Source of the DNA: Streptomyces sp. Edi2
GTDB lineage: Bacteria > Actinomycetota > Actinomycetes > Streptomycetales > Streptomycetaceae
Direction of reading: 5' to 3'
Length of the DNA: 64,000 nucleotides
Assembly: GCF_040253635.1 (NCBI RefSeq)
Contig: NZ_JBEJGX010000003.1
Span: 5,047,501 to 5,111,500 of the forward strand
Position numbers and translations under genes: made by a program
Notes under the pieces: model-generated
Told to the model about the DNA's origin: nothing
The model's database searches: none
Seen by the model: the letters and a program-made list of their open reading frames with translations, nothing else
In this document: positions 6,854 to 18,200 of the stretch, in pieces
How the letters are laid out: each line of letters opens with the position of its first letter
Numbering within the stretch: position 1 is the first letter of the stretch

Positions 6854-9800
6854 ATGGCAATCGACCGAGTGCCGATGAGTCCGGACAATGACGACTGGCA
6901 CAACGTCGTCGAGACCTTCACCGGTTACAAGGCGCCGACGGTCGAACAGATCTTCTCGTCGCTGACGAGCAGCGACGGCATTCCCCTGATGCACGTCACG
7001 ATCGGGGAGCCGGACGACGGCAAAATACCCGACGTCGCGGATACCGACTGGACGCTCAAGAACCTCGGAAACCAGATCCAGGTCCTGGAATTTGTCCTGC
7101 CGTTCTACATCAATGACGGCGGGGCCAAAAAACGCCAGGCCAAGATTCAACTGCTCGGTGACCGGACGCACGATGCCGGCGGCAAGCTGACCCCCGATGT
7201 CAAAAACAACGGGGGGACCACCGGGGAGTTCCCTGGTAAGGATGACACCGATAAAAAAACCTGGGACACCCGGGATCTCGATCGGTACTCCTTCGGCACG
7301 GGGCATGCGCTGAATTGGCTGCTCGAGAAGGAGAGTGGCACGCGCGACTTCGATTGGTCCCCGGCCATTCCGGAGTCGAATTACGTTGACCTGTCCTCCT
7401 TTGAGGCGACGGCCAAGTCGTTCGACCGCGTGCAGAATTTCGTCGGCGAACGGAAGGCGCAGCTCGACGGCTGGGAGAAGGTCCTCGGCGCGGTCGAGAA
7501 CGACAACTGGAAGGGGGAGGCAGCCGGAGTCTGGTGGAATCTGGTCCATTTTCTGGTGCGGCGGTACGAGCGCATCGTCGAGGACATGGAGAACACCGCC
7601 GGCAAGTCCTACGGATCGCGGCAGGGCGCCGCGGTCCGCGCTGCGGGTGAGGTGCTCCGCAAAGAAGCCCAGCAGTTGTACGACGCCTGGGAATTGTGGT
7701 CGACCGGGCGCAGGAGCAACCCGCTGTTCCTGCTCAGCGAAATCCTCTCCGATGTCATGGACAATGTCTGGAACAAAAACATTTTCATGCTCAAGGAGCA
7801 CAGCAGTAGCAGCAGCAACGGCTACAACTCCGTCAGTGGCGGCTACAAGCCGGACACCAAGAGCCTCGTGACGATGTCGGGATTCGAGAACCAGGCCGAG
7901 GACGGGTACGGGCACAAATACGGCGCGCTGGACAGTGTGGCGACGTGGAAAGCCATTGGTGAGGAGGCGCGGAATCGCTGGTGGGACGGTGTCCGTGAGT
8001 ATTTGGGCAAGCCGGCCGAAGCCGCGATGCGGAACGTTACCAATGCATGGAATGCGCATAACTTTGATATTGGCGACATTCGTCCGCCGCGAGGTGAGGA
8101 CCTCAAGTCCACCCTCCGGGAGGACCAGGCATTCAAGGACAAGAGTGACGCCAAGAAGGATAAAGATGAGCAGAACAGACTGAACAAGGAAAACCAGGCA
8201 AAGATGGATGCCTGGAACAAGAAGCAGGAAGAGCAGAGGGAGAAGGACAAGGCGGAAGCGGACCGTATCCGGGAGGAGGAGCGCAAGCACCAGAAGGAGC
8301 AGGAGGACAAGGCGGACCGCCAGCGCGAGGAGGATCGCCGGCGTCAGGACGAGCAGCAGCACAAGCAGGAGGAGCTGCAGAAGGAGCAGGAGGAGAAGCA
8401 GGCCGAGCAGGAAAAGAAGCAGGAGGCCAAGCAGGAGGAGCAGGAGAAGAAGCAGGAGGAGCAGCAGAAGGAGCAGGAGGCCAAGCAGGAGGAGCAGCAG
8501 CACAAGCAGGAGGAGAAGCAGGCCGAGCAGGAGAAGAAGCAGGAGGAGCTGCAGAAGAAGCAGGAGGCCAAGCAGGAGGAGCAGCAGCGCCACCAGGAGC
8601 AGCGGCAGGACGAGCAGGCGCTCCAGCAGCGGATCATGCAGGAGCAGCAGAGGAAGGATCAGGAGAAGAAGGAGAAGGAGCAGGAGGCGAAGCAGGCCGA
8701 GCAGCAGCGCAAGCAGGAGGAGCTGCAGAAGGAGCAGGAGGCCAAGCAGGAGGAGCAGCAGCACAAGCAGGAGGAGAAGCAGGCCGAGCAGGAGAAGAAG
8801 CAGGAGGAGCAGCAGAAGAAGCAGGAGGAGAAGCAGGCCGAGCAGGAAAAGAAGCAGGAGGCCAAGCAGGAGGAGCAGGAGAAGAAGCAGGAGGAGCAGC
8901 AGAAGGAGCAGGAGGCCAAGCAGGAGGAGCAGCAGCACAAGCAGGAGGAGGAGCAGGCCGAGCAGGAGAAGAAGCAGGAGGAGCTGCAGAAGAAGCAGGA
9001 GGCCAAGCAGGAGGAGCAGCAGCGCCACCAGGAGCAGCGGCAGGACGAGCAGCAAAACAAGCAGGAAGAGCTGCGCAAGGAACAGGAGAAGAAGCAGGAG
9101 GAGCTGCAGAACAAGCAGCAGCAGCGGCAGGAGGAGCTGCAGAACAAGCAGCAGCAGCGGCAGGACGAGCTGCAGCACAAGCAGGAGCAGTACCGGAACC
9201 AGGCCGGCGACATTCTGGGCCGCCAGCACGACGGCTCCTCGTACGGCGACCACCAGAGCCATCTGCCGGACAGCATCACCGGCCCGGTCAACGGCGACGA
9301 CTCGCTGACGAACCCGGGCGGCAGCCACTCGCATGTGGACTCGCACGGGCGCGTGGTCACCGAGTACCCGGACCACAGCCGGACCATGATCGACCCGCAG
9401 ACACAGACTTCGACCGTCACGGGCCCCGACGGCTCGGTCCACTCCGGACCGCTGAACGCGGGTGATGTGCTCACCAACCCCGACGGCAGCGTTTCCCACC
9501 TGGATTCTCAGGGGCAGGTGGTGACCGAGTACCCGGACGGGAGCAGGAGCACGGTGGATCCGCACACCGGCGCCACCTCCCTGATGAGCCCGGACGGCAC
9601 GACGAACTCCGGCTATCTGAACGGCGGTTCAGGGCCCGACACGCCGCATGCGGGCCCTGGTGGCTCGCGCTCGCACGTCGGTCAGCAGCCGGATTACGAG
9701 CAGGAGTTGTACGACCCCCAGCCCGGCGGGCAGAGCGGCGCGGGGAGCGCCGCCGCCGGCCTTGGCGGGCCTTCCTCCGGTGCGGGCGGTGCCCCCGGTG

Positions 9801-10159
9801 GCATGCCGATGAGCCCGGGAATGATGGGCGGCGGTATGGGCGGTATGGGGGGTGGCGGCCGTGGCAGCGAGGGCGGCCCCTCGGAGCGCACCCGGACCGT
9901 GATCGACGGCGGCGACGTGGTCAGCAACCGCCGCCGGCCTGCGAACTCCCGTGCAGGCAACGGGCGTTACGGTGAGGGCGAAGCAGTGGTCAACACCAGC
10001 AGCGGCAGCCCCTTCTCGACACCGATGGGCGGCGGGCACGGCGGTCCGGACCGGCAGCAGACGCAGAGCGGTGACCGGGAGCGCGAGGCGTGGATGCCGG
10101 AGGACGAGGACGTCTGGGGCTCCGACGAGGGCGGCGCACCAGCGGTGATCGGGCGATGA
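6854..10159 (+). CDS. AAWKG-like type VII secretion-associated protein with a long Lys/Glu/Gln coiled coil
   Basis: The 1101-aa product has a globular N-terminal part (about 1-400) with the WXG-like signature NDNWKGEAAGVWW (Trp219-Lys220-Gly221), which resembles actinobacterial proteins called AAWKG family. About residues 415-790 form a very long charged coiled coil built on KQEE/KQAEQ repeats. Two tandem 55-56-aa repeats follow (TNPxGS...VVTEYPD...DP), then a Gly/Met-rich segment and a C terminus ending in WMPEDEDVWG, an acidic Trp motif I associate with type VII accessory proteins. A secreted fibrous or tethering role is plausible but unproven. The ATG at 6854 is preferred over GTG at 6851 for spacing from GGAG. 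Its N-terminal third is visibly less GC-rich than its neighbours. Confidence 0.75.
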   Translation: MAIDRVPMSPDNDDWHNVVETFTGYKAPTVEQIFSSLTSSDGIPLMHVTIGEPDDGKIPDVADTDWTLKNLGNQIQVLEFVLPFYINDGGAKKRQAKIQLLGDRTHDAGGKLTPDVKNNGGTTGEFPGKDDTDKKTWDTRDLDRYSFGTGHALNWLLEKESGTRDFDWSPAIPESNYVDLSSFEATAKSFDRVQNFVGERKAQLDGWEKVLGAVENDNWKGEAAGVWWNLVHFLVRRYERIVEDMENTAGKSYGSRQGAAVRAAGEVLRKEAQQLYDAWELWSTGRRSNPLFLLSEILSDVMDNVWNKNIFMLKEHSSSSSNGYNSVSGGYKPDTKSLVTMSGFENQAEDGYGHKYGALDSVATWKAIGEEARNRWWDGVREYLGKPAEAAMRNVTNAWNAHNFDIGDIRPPRGEDLKSTLREDQAFKDKSDAKKDKDEQNRLNKENQAKMDAWNKKQEEQREKDKAEADRIREEERKHQKEQEDKADRQREEDRRRQDEQQHKQEELQKEQEEKQAEQEKKQEAKQEEQEKKQEEQQKEQEAKQEEQQHKQEEKQAEQEKKQEELQKKQEAKQEEQQRHQEQRQDEQALQQRIMQEQQRKDQEKKEKEQEAKQAEQQRKQEELQKEQEAKQEEQQHKQEEKQAEQEKKQEEQQKKQEEKQAEQEKKQEAKQEEQEKKQEEQQKEQEAKQEEQQHKQEEEQAEQEKKQEELQKKQEAKQEEQQRHQEQRQDEQQNKQEELRKEQEKKQEELQNKQQQRQEELQNKQQQRQDELQHKQEQYRNQAGDILGRQHDGSSYGDHQSHLPDSITGPVNGDDSLTNPGGSHSHVDSHGRVVTEYPDHSRTMIDPQTQTSTVTGPDGSVHSGPLNAGDVLTNPDGSVSHLDSQGQVVTEYPDGSRSTVDPHTGATSLMSPDGTTNSGYLNGGSGPDTPHAGPGGSRSHVGQQPDYEQELYDPQPGGQSGAGSAAAGLGGPSSGAGGAPGGMPMSPGMMGGGMGGMGGGGRGSEGGPSERTRTVIDGGDVVSNRRRPANSRAGNGRYGEGEAVVNTSSGSPFSTPMGGGHGGPDRQQTQSGDREREAWMPEDEDVWGSDEGGAPAVIGR
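8386..8617 (+). repeat. Internal direct repeat, copy 1, in the coiled-coil gene
   Basis: This 232-bp segment recurs at 8821-9052, exactly 435 bp (145 codons) later, with a single visible mismatch (A at 8516, G at 8951, turning Lys into Glu). Near-perfect identity over synonymous positions indicates a recent in-frame duplication lengthening the coiled coil. Confidence 0.9.
8821..9052 (+). repeat. Internal direct repeat, copy 2, in the coiled-coil gene
   Basis: Second copy of 8386-8617, 231 of 232 bases identical by my reading. The two copies flank a diverged 203-bp stretch of similar KQEE coding sequence, so unequal crossing-over could change the coil by 145 residues without breaking the frame. 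Confidence 0.9.
9293..9625 (+). repeat. Two tandem 56/55-codon repeats (TNPxGS / VVTEYPD)
   Basis: Unit 1 (9293-9460) and unit 2 (9461-9625) both run Gly-Asp ... TNPxGS, VVTEYPD, a DPxT step, PDGxxxSG and LNxG. The pattern of short strands with Asp-Gly turns resembles beta-hairpin repeat (RHS/YD-like) units. They follow directly on the coiled coil. Confidence 0.75.
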
Positions 10160-10187
10160 GCGACGGGCAGGAAGCGAGGAGGCCGCG

Positions 10188-10655
10188 ATGACGGAATCGA
10201 TGCAGGAGCGGATGGCCCGGGCACGGGCCCATCTGGAAGAGACCCGGGCGGCCATCGCCCGCGCCGAGCAGGATCTGCGGAACACCTCGGAGACGGTGCG
10301 CTCGCGCGACCGCGCAGTGGAGGTCACCGTCGGGCCGCAGGGAGAACTGACCGGGCTCACGTTCCCCGACAACAAGTTCGCCGGCATGGCCGGTCCGCAG
10401 CTGGCGGCCTCGGTGATGGAGGCGGTCGGCGAGGGCCGGCGGCGGATCGCCGAGCGGGTCATGGAGACCTTCGCGCCGCTGACCGCGCCCAACCCGCATG
10501 TGCCGGAGGGCCGCGGTGCCGACGTGGACTGGGAGCGGATCTTCGGCTCTGCCCTCTCCGGCGGACGGCGCACGGGCGGCGGGCGGACCAGGGACCGGCT
10601 GCGGGACGAGATCCACGAGGACGACACCGATGCGGCTCCGGGAGGCCGGGCGTGA
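10188..10655 (+). CDS. YbaB/EbfC-like protein of the type VII locus
   Basis: This 155-aa product has an N-terminal helix (about 5-33) followed by a YbaB-like core: the strand-turn-strand VEVTVGPQGELTGLTF, then a long helix with MEAVGEGRRRIAERVME. YbaB proteins are small dimeric nucleoid-associated proteins, but actinobacterial type VII loci often carry YbaB-like members that act as secretion accessories. The C-terminal third is Arg/Gly/Asp-rich and probably disordered. A GAGGAGG ribosome site precedes the ATG by about 5 bases. Its last four bases overlap the GTG start of the next gene, pointing to translational coupling with it and the giant toxin gene. Confidence 0.78.
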   Translation: MTESMQERMARARAHLEETRAAIARAEQDLRNTSETVRSRDRAVEVTVGPQGELTGLTFPDNKFAGMAGPQLAASVMEAVGEGRRRIAERVMETFAPLTAPNPHVPEGRGADVDWERIFGSALSGGRRTGGGRTRDRLRDEIHEDDTDAAPGGRA

Positions 10656-11077
10656 GCGGTGACGGTACGTTCCACCCCGATCTCCCCGCGATGCGCAAGG
10701 CTGCGGAAGCCCTCCACGACCTGGGGGCATTTCCGCAGAAAATGCACGAGGAATTCGTGGCGCACGCCGCGGACTACGACGGGTGGAACGGCCAGCCCGG
10801 CAGTGAGGATACGGACCAGTTCTATGAGCAGACGCAACCGGAATGGCAGAAGGCGAAGAAGCAGCCCATCGGACTCCTGACCTCATTCGAGCAGGTTTTC
10901 CCGGCAGCGGCCGCCGCCGTACTGGAGACCGTCAACAGCATTCAGGGAACCAAGGGGTTCGCCGACGACCTCATCAACGACGCGAAGAGCAGGACGAAGG
11001 TGCACGGTAACCCCGACGACGGTTACGACAGCGGCGACGGCAGCGGTGACGAACACACCGGTGGCGGGAAGCACTAG
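10652..11077 (+). CDS. WXG-like small helical protein, candidate co-secretion partner of the giant toxin
   Basis: The 141-aa product starts at GTG 10652, inside the end of the YbaB-like gene (GTGA overlap). It has two predicted helices separated by YDGWNGQPG, a W-x-G-type turn at about residues 43-51, and ends in a Gly/Asp/His-rich tail. Its stop TAG is immediately followed by the giant gene's ATG with no intervening base, which strongly suggests coupled translation. By analogy with small helical partners of LXG and CpnT-like toxins, it may bind the giant protein's N-terminal helical domain for export. That role is inferred from position and fold pattern only. Confidence 0.68.
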   Translation: MSGDGTFHPDLPAMRKAAEALHDLGAFPQKMHEEFVAHAADYDGWNGQPGSEDTDQFYEQTQPEWQKAKKQPIGLLTSFEQVFPAAAAAVLETVNSIQGTKGFADDLINDAKSRTKVHGNPDDGYDSGDGSGDEHTGGGKH

Positions 11078-12226
11078 ATGCTGGAGAAGTACCAGGGTCA
11101 GATCTGGAGCGGCGAAGAGCGCGGGTGGATGTTTGCGCTGACCGGTGATTTCCCGCCCACCGGCGTGCCGGATCTCGGCTTCGACAGCCAAGCTCTGTTC
11201 GATGACCTCTCGGGGAGGGTCACCGAATTCGAGACGAAGATCCAGGACACCGTCCGCCTGACCTCCGAGGCGTTCCCTTCGGAGGTGGCCGACTCCTTCA
11301 AGCAGGCCATGGGGCTGCTGACCGGTGCCGGTGCCGGCGCGAACGTCTTCGACCAGTTCAGGGGCCAACTGCGGAAGATGAGCGGCCAGCAGGTCACGCT
11401 CTCCCAGAAGCTCCAGTCGGCGCAGTGGGAGATCTGGGCCGAGCTGGCCACCATGCTTCTCGAGTTGGCGATCGACGCCGCGATGGCCTTCTTCACCGGC
11501 GGTCTCTCCATGGGCGAGGCGGCGTTGGCCAGGGCACGGGCGGCGTACAACATCCTGATGGCGATGCACCGGCTGCTGAGCTATCTGCCACTCGGGCCGA
11601 GCGTCTTCGAGATGTTCGAGGAGATGGTTCAGTCCCTCGCCGTCAACCTGGCCCAGCTGACGATCAATCCGCCCGAGAAGCGGCCGTCCGGGATCGACTG
11701 GAAGAACGTCGGAGAGAGTGGACTGTTCGGTCTGGCGGCCGGCGGTTTCATTCATGGGTTCTCGTCCCTGGGTAACCTCTTCAAAAACAAGTTCTCGGAC
11801 TTCTTCAAGAAGAACTTCGACAAGGATCTGTTCAACAAGTTCGACAAGAGCAAGTTCCCGGGTCTCGACAAGAACTTTTTCAACAAGAAGGACTTCTTCA
11901 ACAACCCGGATCTCGTCGCTCACTTCAAGAAGCGCGACCCCCTCGCGAACGCCATCTATCACGTTCCCGAGACCTTCGTGACCCACGGGCTCGGCGAAAC
12001 CCTGTCCGAGATCCTCGTCAGCGGAGCGCTGTACGGCCAGTGGCAGTTCAATTGGTCGACCCTCGTGGGCGCCGGTGCCAGCGACAACATCCACGGCGGC
12101 CTGCACTCCGCGCTCACGGGCCCCGGCAACTGGTTGCACAAGAAGGTGTTCCCGAACGGGAATCTCTTCACCGGCTTCTACAACCGCACTTTCTCCCCGA
12201 ACACCACGAACTCCCACGACTCGGGC
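11078..12226 (+). other. N-terminal helical secretion domain of the giant protein
   Basis: Residues 1-383 are predicted largely helical: an amphipathic stretch (about 40-115), then a Trp-containing hydrophobic helix with WEIWAELATMLLEL followed by AIDAAMAFFTGG. This resembles the WXG100-like N-terminal domains of CpnT-type actinobacterial toxins, which target the protein to the ESX machine. From about residue 233 to 279 it turns into an unusual Phe/Lys/Asn-rich run (FKNKF, FFKKNF, LFNKF, KDFFNN) that may bind membrane. No cleavable signal peptide is present. Confidence 0.65.
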
Positions 12227-15200
12227 GGCGCCGGAGGAGACGTGAACGGAGGTACCGACTCCCTGCCGGGTTCCCGTACCCCCCCGGTCACGCCTCCCCC
12301 CGCACTGCCCGCGCCGTCCGGCCCGCTGCCGCTGTCCTCGACTCCGAAGACCGCCCCCACCGGCAACGCCCCCTTGCCAGGCACCCCTGCCGGCAGTCCG
12401 CGCACCACCCCGCTGGGAACACCGCCCGCCACCCCGCCGGTCCGTACGCCGTCGAGCATCTCCGCCGACTCCGGGTACGACTCCGACTCGACCGACTACG
12501 AGAGCATCTTCGACGGCGGATCGGACACCGGCTCCGACTTCGGCTCCACCACCTCGGAGATCCCGCCGGCGATGCCGCCCGGCACGAACACCACCACCGG
12601 CCTCGACCTGCCTCCGAACAGCCTGCCGCAGGGGTCGAACCTCAACCCGCCCCTCACCAAGGGCTTCGGCGGCACCCCGGGCCACGGCGACGGACTCGAT
12701 TCGGACGGCGCCCGCAACCCGCTGCCGGACGGCGAGGGCGCCGACGGCGGTCCGCTGTCCACCCCCGGCGCCCACCCCGACGCCACGGGCCTGAACACTG
12801 GCAACAGCCTCCTGGGGCCGGGCCTCGGGGCCGGTCCTGGCACGGTCGGCGCGTCGCCGCTGCCGGGTGGCGGGCTGCCGGGGTCCGCCGTGGGCCCGGC
12901 AGGCCAGTCCACCACCTCCGGCCCGGACCCGGCGCTCCACCCGGAGAGGAGCGGCCCGCCCCCTGCCGCGTCCGCCCCGCAGCCGCCGGGCACGCCCGGT
13001 GGCCAGCAGCCGTCGGGCCAGCAGCCGTCGGGACAGCACCAGGGGAGCGGGCAGCCCGGCGGCCAGGGGACCCGTGGCCCCGGTGCCCGGGATGTTTCCG
13101 GGACGACGGGCTCCGAGACGTCGCGGCCGGACGCCGACCCCCGCCCGGACGCGGTGACGGCCGGGGACCCGCAGGCGGACCCGGACCACGAGGCGGGAAC
13201 ACACCGCGCCCCGGCCTCCGACCCCGGGCAGCGCGACGAACCGGGTGCCCCCACGCCCCCGACGCCCCTGCCCACCCAGACCGCCGGCACGCCGGGCGCC
13301 GGCACCGTGCCAGGCACCACGCCCGGCACGGGGACCGCCGCCGACCAGGCGCCCCGCGTCCAGCGGAGCGACGCCCAACGACAGTGGATAGCAAAGCAGT
13401 TGGTGGCCGCCGACCTGGCCGGCGGCCCCTCGCCGCTCGGTCCGGACGAGCGGGTGAGCATCGCCGAACTGGAGGCGGCGGGCTTCACCCCGGACCTCGT
13501 TCAGCGCACCGCCGCCGAGCTGAACGAGGGCAAGCTGTCCGTGCGCGACAGCGGGCTCACGCCGCTGGAGCAGGCGCGGCTGCTCATGGTGCGGTCCGGC
13601 GCCTGGCCGGACCGGCTCGACACCGTCGCGGCCCAGGCGTCCCGCCGGATCTGGGAGTCGGCGTACCAGGACTTCGCCGGCACGGCCCCCGAGAGCACCG
13701 CGCCCCAGGACGTCGCCCGCGCCTGGGACACGGCCCTCTCGCTGGTGCTGCCGCCCGGTCCGCACCCGGCGTCGGCCGACTCCCGGTTCGCGGGCGTCGA
13801 CTTCCGCGGCGCGGTACGGAAGGTCGCCGGCCACCTGCTGACCCACGGACCGGACGCGGAGTCCGGCGTCGCGCGCGCCGACGAGGCCCGCAGCGAGCTG
13901 GGCCTGCCGCCCCTCGTGCGCGCGGCCACCACGTCCACCGGTTCCGGTTCCCCGGACCCCGCAACCCCGCTTCCGTCGACCGCCACGGCCACCGCCACCG
14001 TCACCACGTCCAGCGACCTGGCGGACGCCGCCGCCCCCGCTTCACCCGACCGCGACGTCACCACTGCGGCGCTCCCCGCCCCCGCCGTGGCGGGGCGGCG
14101 CGAGGACGACGAGGAGAGCGTCAACGAGGAGGCCACCGGCGAGGCGATCGCTCTCCCGCCCCGCCCCCGGGGCGCCCGGCAGTCGGTGCCGCAGGACGGC
14201 AACGGGATGCTGTCCGCCGTCCTGGCGAGCGACCCGACGCTGCTGCGCGACCGCCTTCCGGGCCTGGCCGAGCGCGACCCGGACGCCCACGAGTGGCTGT
14301 CCGACCCGGCCCGGGTCCGGCGCGATCTGGCCGGACCCGCCGACGCACTGGCGGACACCCCGCATGCCGCCGTGCTCGCCGCCGCCCGCGGGCTGGTCGC
14401 GGACGAGCTGCTGGCACGCCGCGGCCGGGGCGCCACCGAGGCACTGTGGCAGTACCGTCTCAGCGCCCTCGGGGACGACTCGTTCGCGGCCCGCGTCGCC
14501 GGTATGGACCTGCCCACCCTGGTCACCAGGCTGACCGAACTCGACGTTCAGCTGCCGGCGGAGGGCCGCTTCGCGACCGATGAGGGGCTGCGCGGCGAAC
14601 TGGCCGACCTGCTGCTCCGTCACGAGCCGCTCAATGACGAGGAGCTGACCGCCCTCACCGCCGCGGTCCTGGACTGGGCGGACCACTGGAACTCCGCCGG
14701 GGGCGAGGCGTTCCTGCCGCTGCTGGCGCACGTCCTCGACGTCCGAGTCGACGTCTTCCGGGCCGGCCGGTACGGCGAGGCCGGGCCGCTCGACTTCCGG
14801 ACGCACCAGCCCGTCGGCCCGGCGGACGCCACCCGCACCATCGAGCTGTTCCACAGCACGTCCTACGCGCGGCGGACGGTCACCGAGAACGGCGTCAGCA
14901 CCACCCGCTGGGTTCCGGCCGGGGAGGAGCACTACGAGGGCAGCGATGCGCTTGACGCACTGCGTCCGTTGCAGCCGACCACCCCGGACGGGTCGGTACA
15001 GCCGGACGAACCGCTCGCGACCGACGCCGACCCGGACCCCGGCCTCCCTCCGCTCCGGGCAACCGAGTCGGCCCCCGCCGCCCTGCCGCCGAGGCCGGTG
15101 TTCACGCGCCCGGTGTCGGAGGTGGGGGACCGGCCCGGCAGCTCCCGCACGCCGGGGGCGGCCCCCGGGGCACCGGCAGGCCCCGGCCGGCGGGGCGCCC

Positions 15201-18200
15201 GGCCCGAGGAGAGGATCCTCTCCTCGCGGCCCCACGCGTCGCGGCCCGGCCCGGTGCCGACCTCCCCCGTCACGTCGGAGTCCGGTGGCTCGGACATGTC
15301 TCTGGACAGTTCCGAGGATGAGCAGGGGCAGCTCGTTCCTGAGGCTCGGCTGCGTGCCATGGAGCGGCTGTTCGCGTCGTTGGATCCGGTGGCGGCGGCT
15401 CAGGACGGGGCGTTGGCCGGGGTGTTGGAGCGGTTGGACGGGTTGCGCAGGGGGCATCCGGGCCTGTCGCGGGGCCGGTTCGATCTGGCGAGGCTGGCCC
15501 GTGGCGTGCTGCACCTCGATCGGGAGGAGCAGCTGTCGGATGAGTCGATCTCCGAGTTGCTGCGGGTGGTGGTGCGGCGTCCGCAGGCGCAGAGCCTTGC
15601 GGAGCTGTCGGCGTACCACTTGTCGTCTTTCGGGGAGGGGTTGTTCGCCGGCCGGTACCGTCTTCCGGCCGGTGCGCAGGGTCGTCCTGGAGGGTGGAAC
15701 TGGAACCCGGAGGGTGTGCCGGCCGACGCCGATCTCAGTATCGCGGCGGAGGTCATCGAACGGGAGGACGGGACGCGCGACGAGAAGCTGGTCGCCACTC
15801 CGTGGGAGGACGCGTATCTCTACTCCGCGGCCGGCGGAGCGTCCTGGATCACGCTGCCCGGCTTCGGGGGCCGGATGCGGCGCGTGCCGTTCGAGGTGTG
15901 CATCGAGCTGCCCGCGTTCGACCCGGACGCCGCCCGGGTCCCGGAGGGTACGGACCTCCTGCTGGCGATGTCCGCGGTCAGCTCCCGGGGGATCCACCTC
16001 GCCGACGGGCTCGTGGCCAAGTACGGCATGAACGTGCTGTCCACCAGCGGCAGGTTGGCGTGGACGCGGCCGGCCGGGGACCCGCACCGCTCCGTGCTCG
16101 CGATCACCGCGCGAGAGCAGCGAGATCCCCTGGGCGGCTGGCTGCGGCGCGATCCGCAGACGGTGAGCGCCGCCGCTGCCCGGGGCCTGGGCGACGCGGC
16201 CTACTGGAGCCGGCGCCTGTCCTACTGGCCCGTCATCGGCTCCGATCACCGCCTCACCGGCTACATCTCGATGGACTTCGCCGAGGAGGGCGACGGGGGC
16301 TGGAAGGTCACCTCGTTCTACGCCCGGTTCACCGCCGGTACGCCGGTCGAGAAGTACGTCATCCGCTACCCCGATGCCGAGCGGCTGGCAGCGCGCCCGG
16401 TGCCGTGGGTCGCGCAGAACCTGCCGTCTCCCGTCTTCGGGGTCAACCACGGTGAAGTGGGCGCCACCGCCTGGTACACCCCGCACGGGACGGAGACCAC
16501 CTCCGGGCGGGAGGGCGCCCGGAGGACCGCTGCTCTGGTGGCGCTGACCGGGCTGTCCGATGACCACCCCTTCGTGATGGACCAGTGCTACGGCGCCACG
16601 TCCAGGGAGGGGGGAAGCCCCTGGGAGGAAGGCGGCTCGGTCCACGACACCGATCCGCGCGGGGCCGATCCGCTGGTGGACCCGTCGGAGAGCCAGTACC
16701 GGGCGGACGACCTCGGCAAAACGGTGTTCCCCTTCCGCTACCTCGCCACCGTCGGCGTCACGCGCGTGCCCATGCCGGGGATCGGCGCGGACGAGGGCGT
16801 GTTCGAGGTGCACCCCGACCAGCGGTTCAAGGAGATCACCCCGGAGGACGCGTGGGCCGTCGCCCGGCCGAGGCCGAAGGCCGAGTGGCTGGACGTGCTC
16901 GCGCGCGGCGCGGGTCTGCACCAGGGCTCCGGACCGGCGTCCGACGAGGTCCGGGCGCGGACCCTGCTTCTGGTGATGGCGCTGCGCCGGGTCTTCCCGC
17001 CTTTCAAGGACCGGAACGGGAACTTCCGTTCCGTGGACGAGCATGCGCTGCAGCTGCGGGACCCCGACGACCCGAGGGGGAAGATGTGCCGGGTGCTGCT
17101 GCGGGGCATCGGTGCGCTGGAGCTGATGCGGCAGCGGGACGTCCAGCTGAACCGGCCGAATGCCCCGCTGTTCACCATGGAGCTGCTGGAGCTGCTGGGG
17201 GAGAAGCACCGGGCCTTGAGCGGGCAGCCCGGCGCTGCGGCGGCGCTGTCGTCGGCGGACCGGCAGCGGAGTTTCGTCCGTCTGCTGGAGGATGCGGTCA
17301 GGGCATGGGCCGAGCAGCCGGAACGTGGCCTGAGCGAGTGGATTGCGTTGCCGGAGGTGTCCGGGGCGCTGGAGATGCTGGGGCGCGCGAGCGACCTGCA
17401 GGCTCTGGCGCGGGAGGCGTTGGGGCTGCCGGATGACGCGCCGGTGCGGGAGCGGGAGTGGTCGCGTCTGCTGTGGGCGGAGGTCAAGGCCGCGCGGATC
17501 GTCGGCTGGGACGCCGACGCGGCGGCCAAGGGGGCGTTCGCGGCGGCGGTTCTGCGCCTGGACCGGCCGGGCTCCGGACTGTTCCCGAAGGCTCATCTCG
17601 CGGCGGTCCGGGCGATCGCCGCCGGCCGCGATCCGGGCGACCTCGACGCGCTGGCCTCGCACGGCCTGGAGCTGGAGGACGTGCTCTCCTCGGACGCGCT
17701 GCTCTCCGACTCCGACGACAACCTGTGGGCCAGGGACTTCACCGGCGAGTTCGAGGACGGGGACCTCGACCACACGGTCATCACGCTGATGAAGCGGTTG
17801 CCCGATGGTTCGATCGTGCCGGACCGGCAGGTTGCCGCCCCCTGGTACGACGAGGACGATCCGGACAACCCGGTTCCGTTCGTGTATGCCGCGGACGAGG
17901 GCTACGCACCGACCGGCGCGTTCGCCGATCTCACCTCCCGCGACCCGGTGTTGCGGGGGCTGGACAAGGGAACCCCGGGCATCCTGGTGGTCGGCCGGGC
18001 CATGCCGCCGGGCGACGACCTCGAGGTGGACAGTCTTCCGGCGCAGGTCGCCCTCCACACGTCCAAGGACTGGTACGCCTGCACGCACCCGGTGAAGTTG
18101 TACCGGGGCGAGGACGGCACCTTCACCGTCGCCGTGTATCCGGAGGAGCACAGCGCGCGGGTTCCGGAAGACATCTGGGGCTATGTGCCCTACGAGGGTG

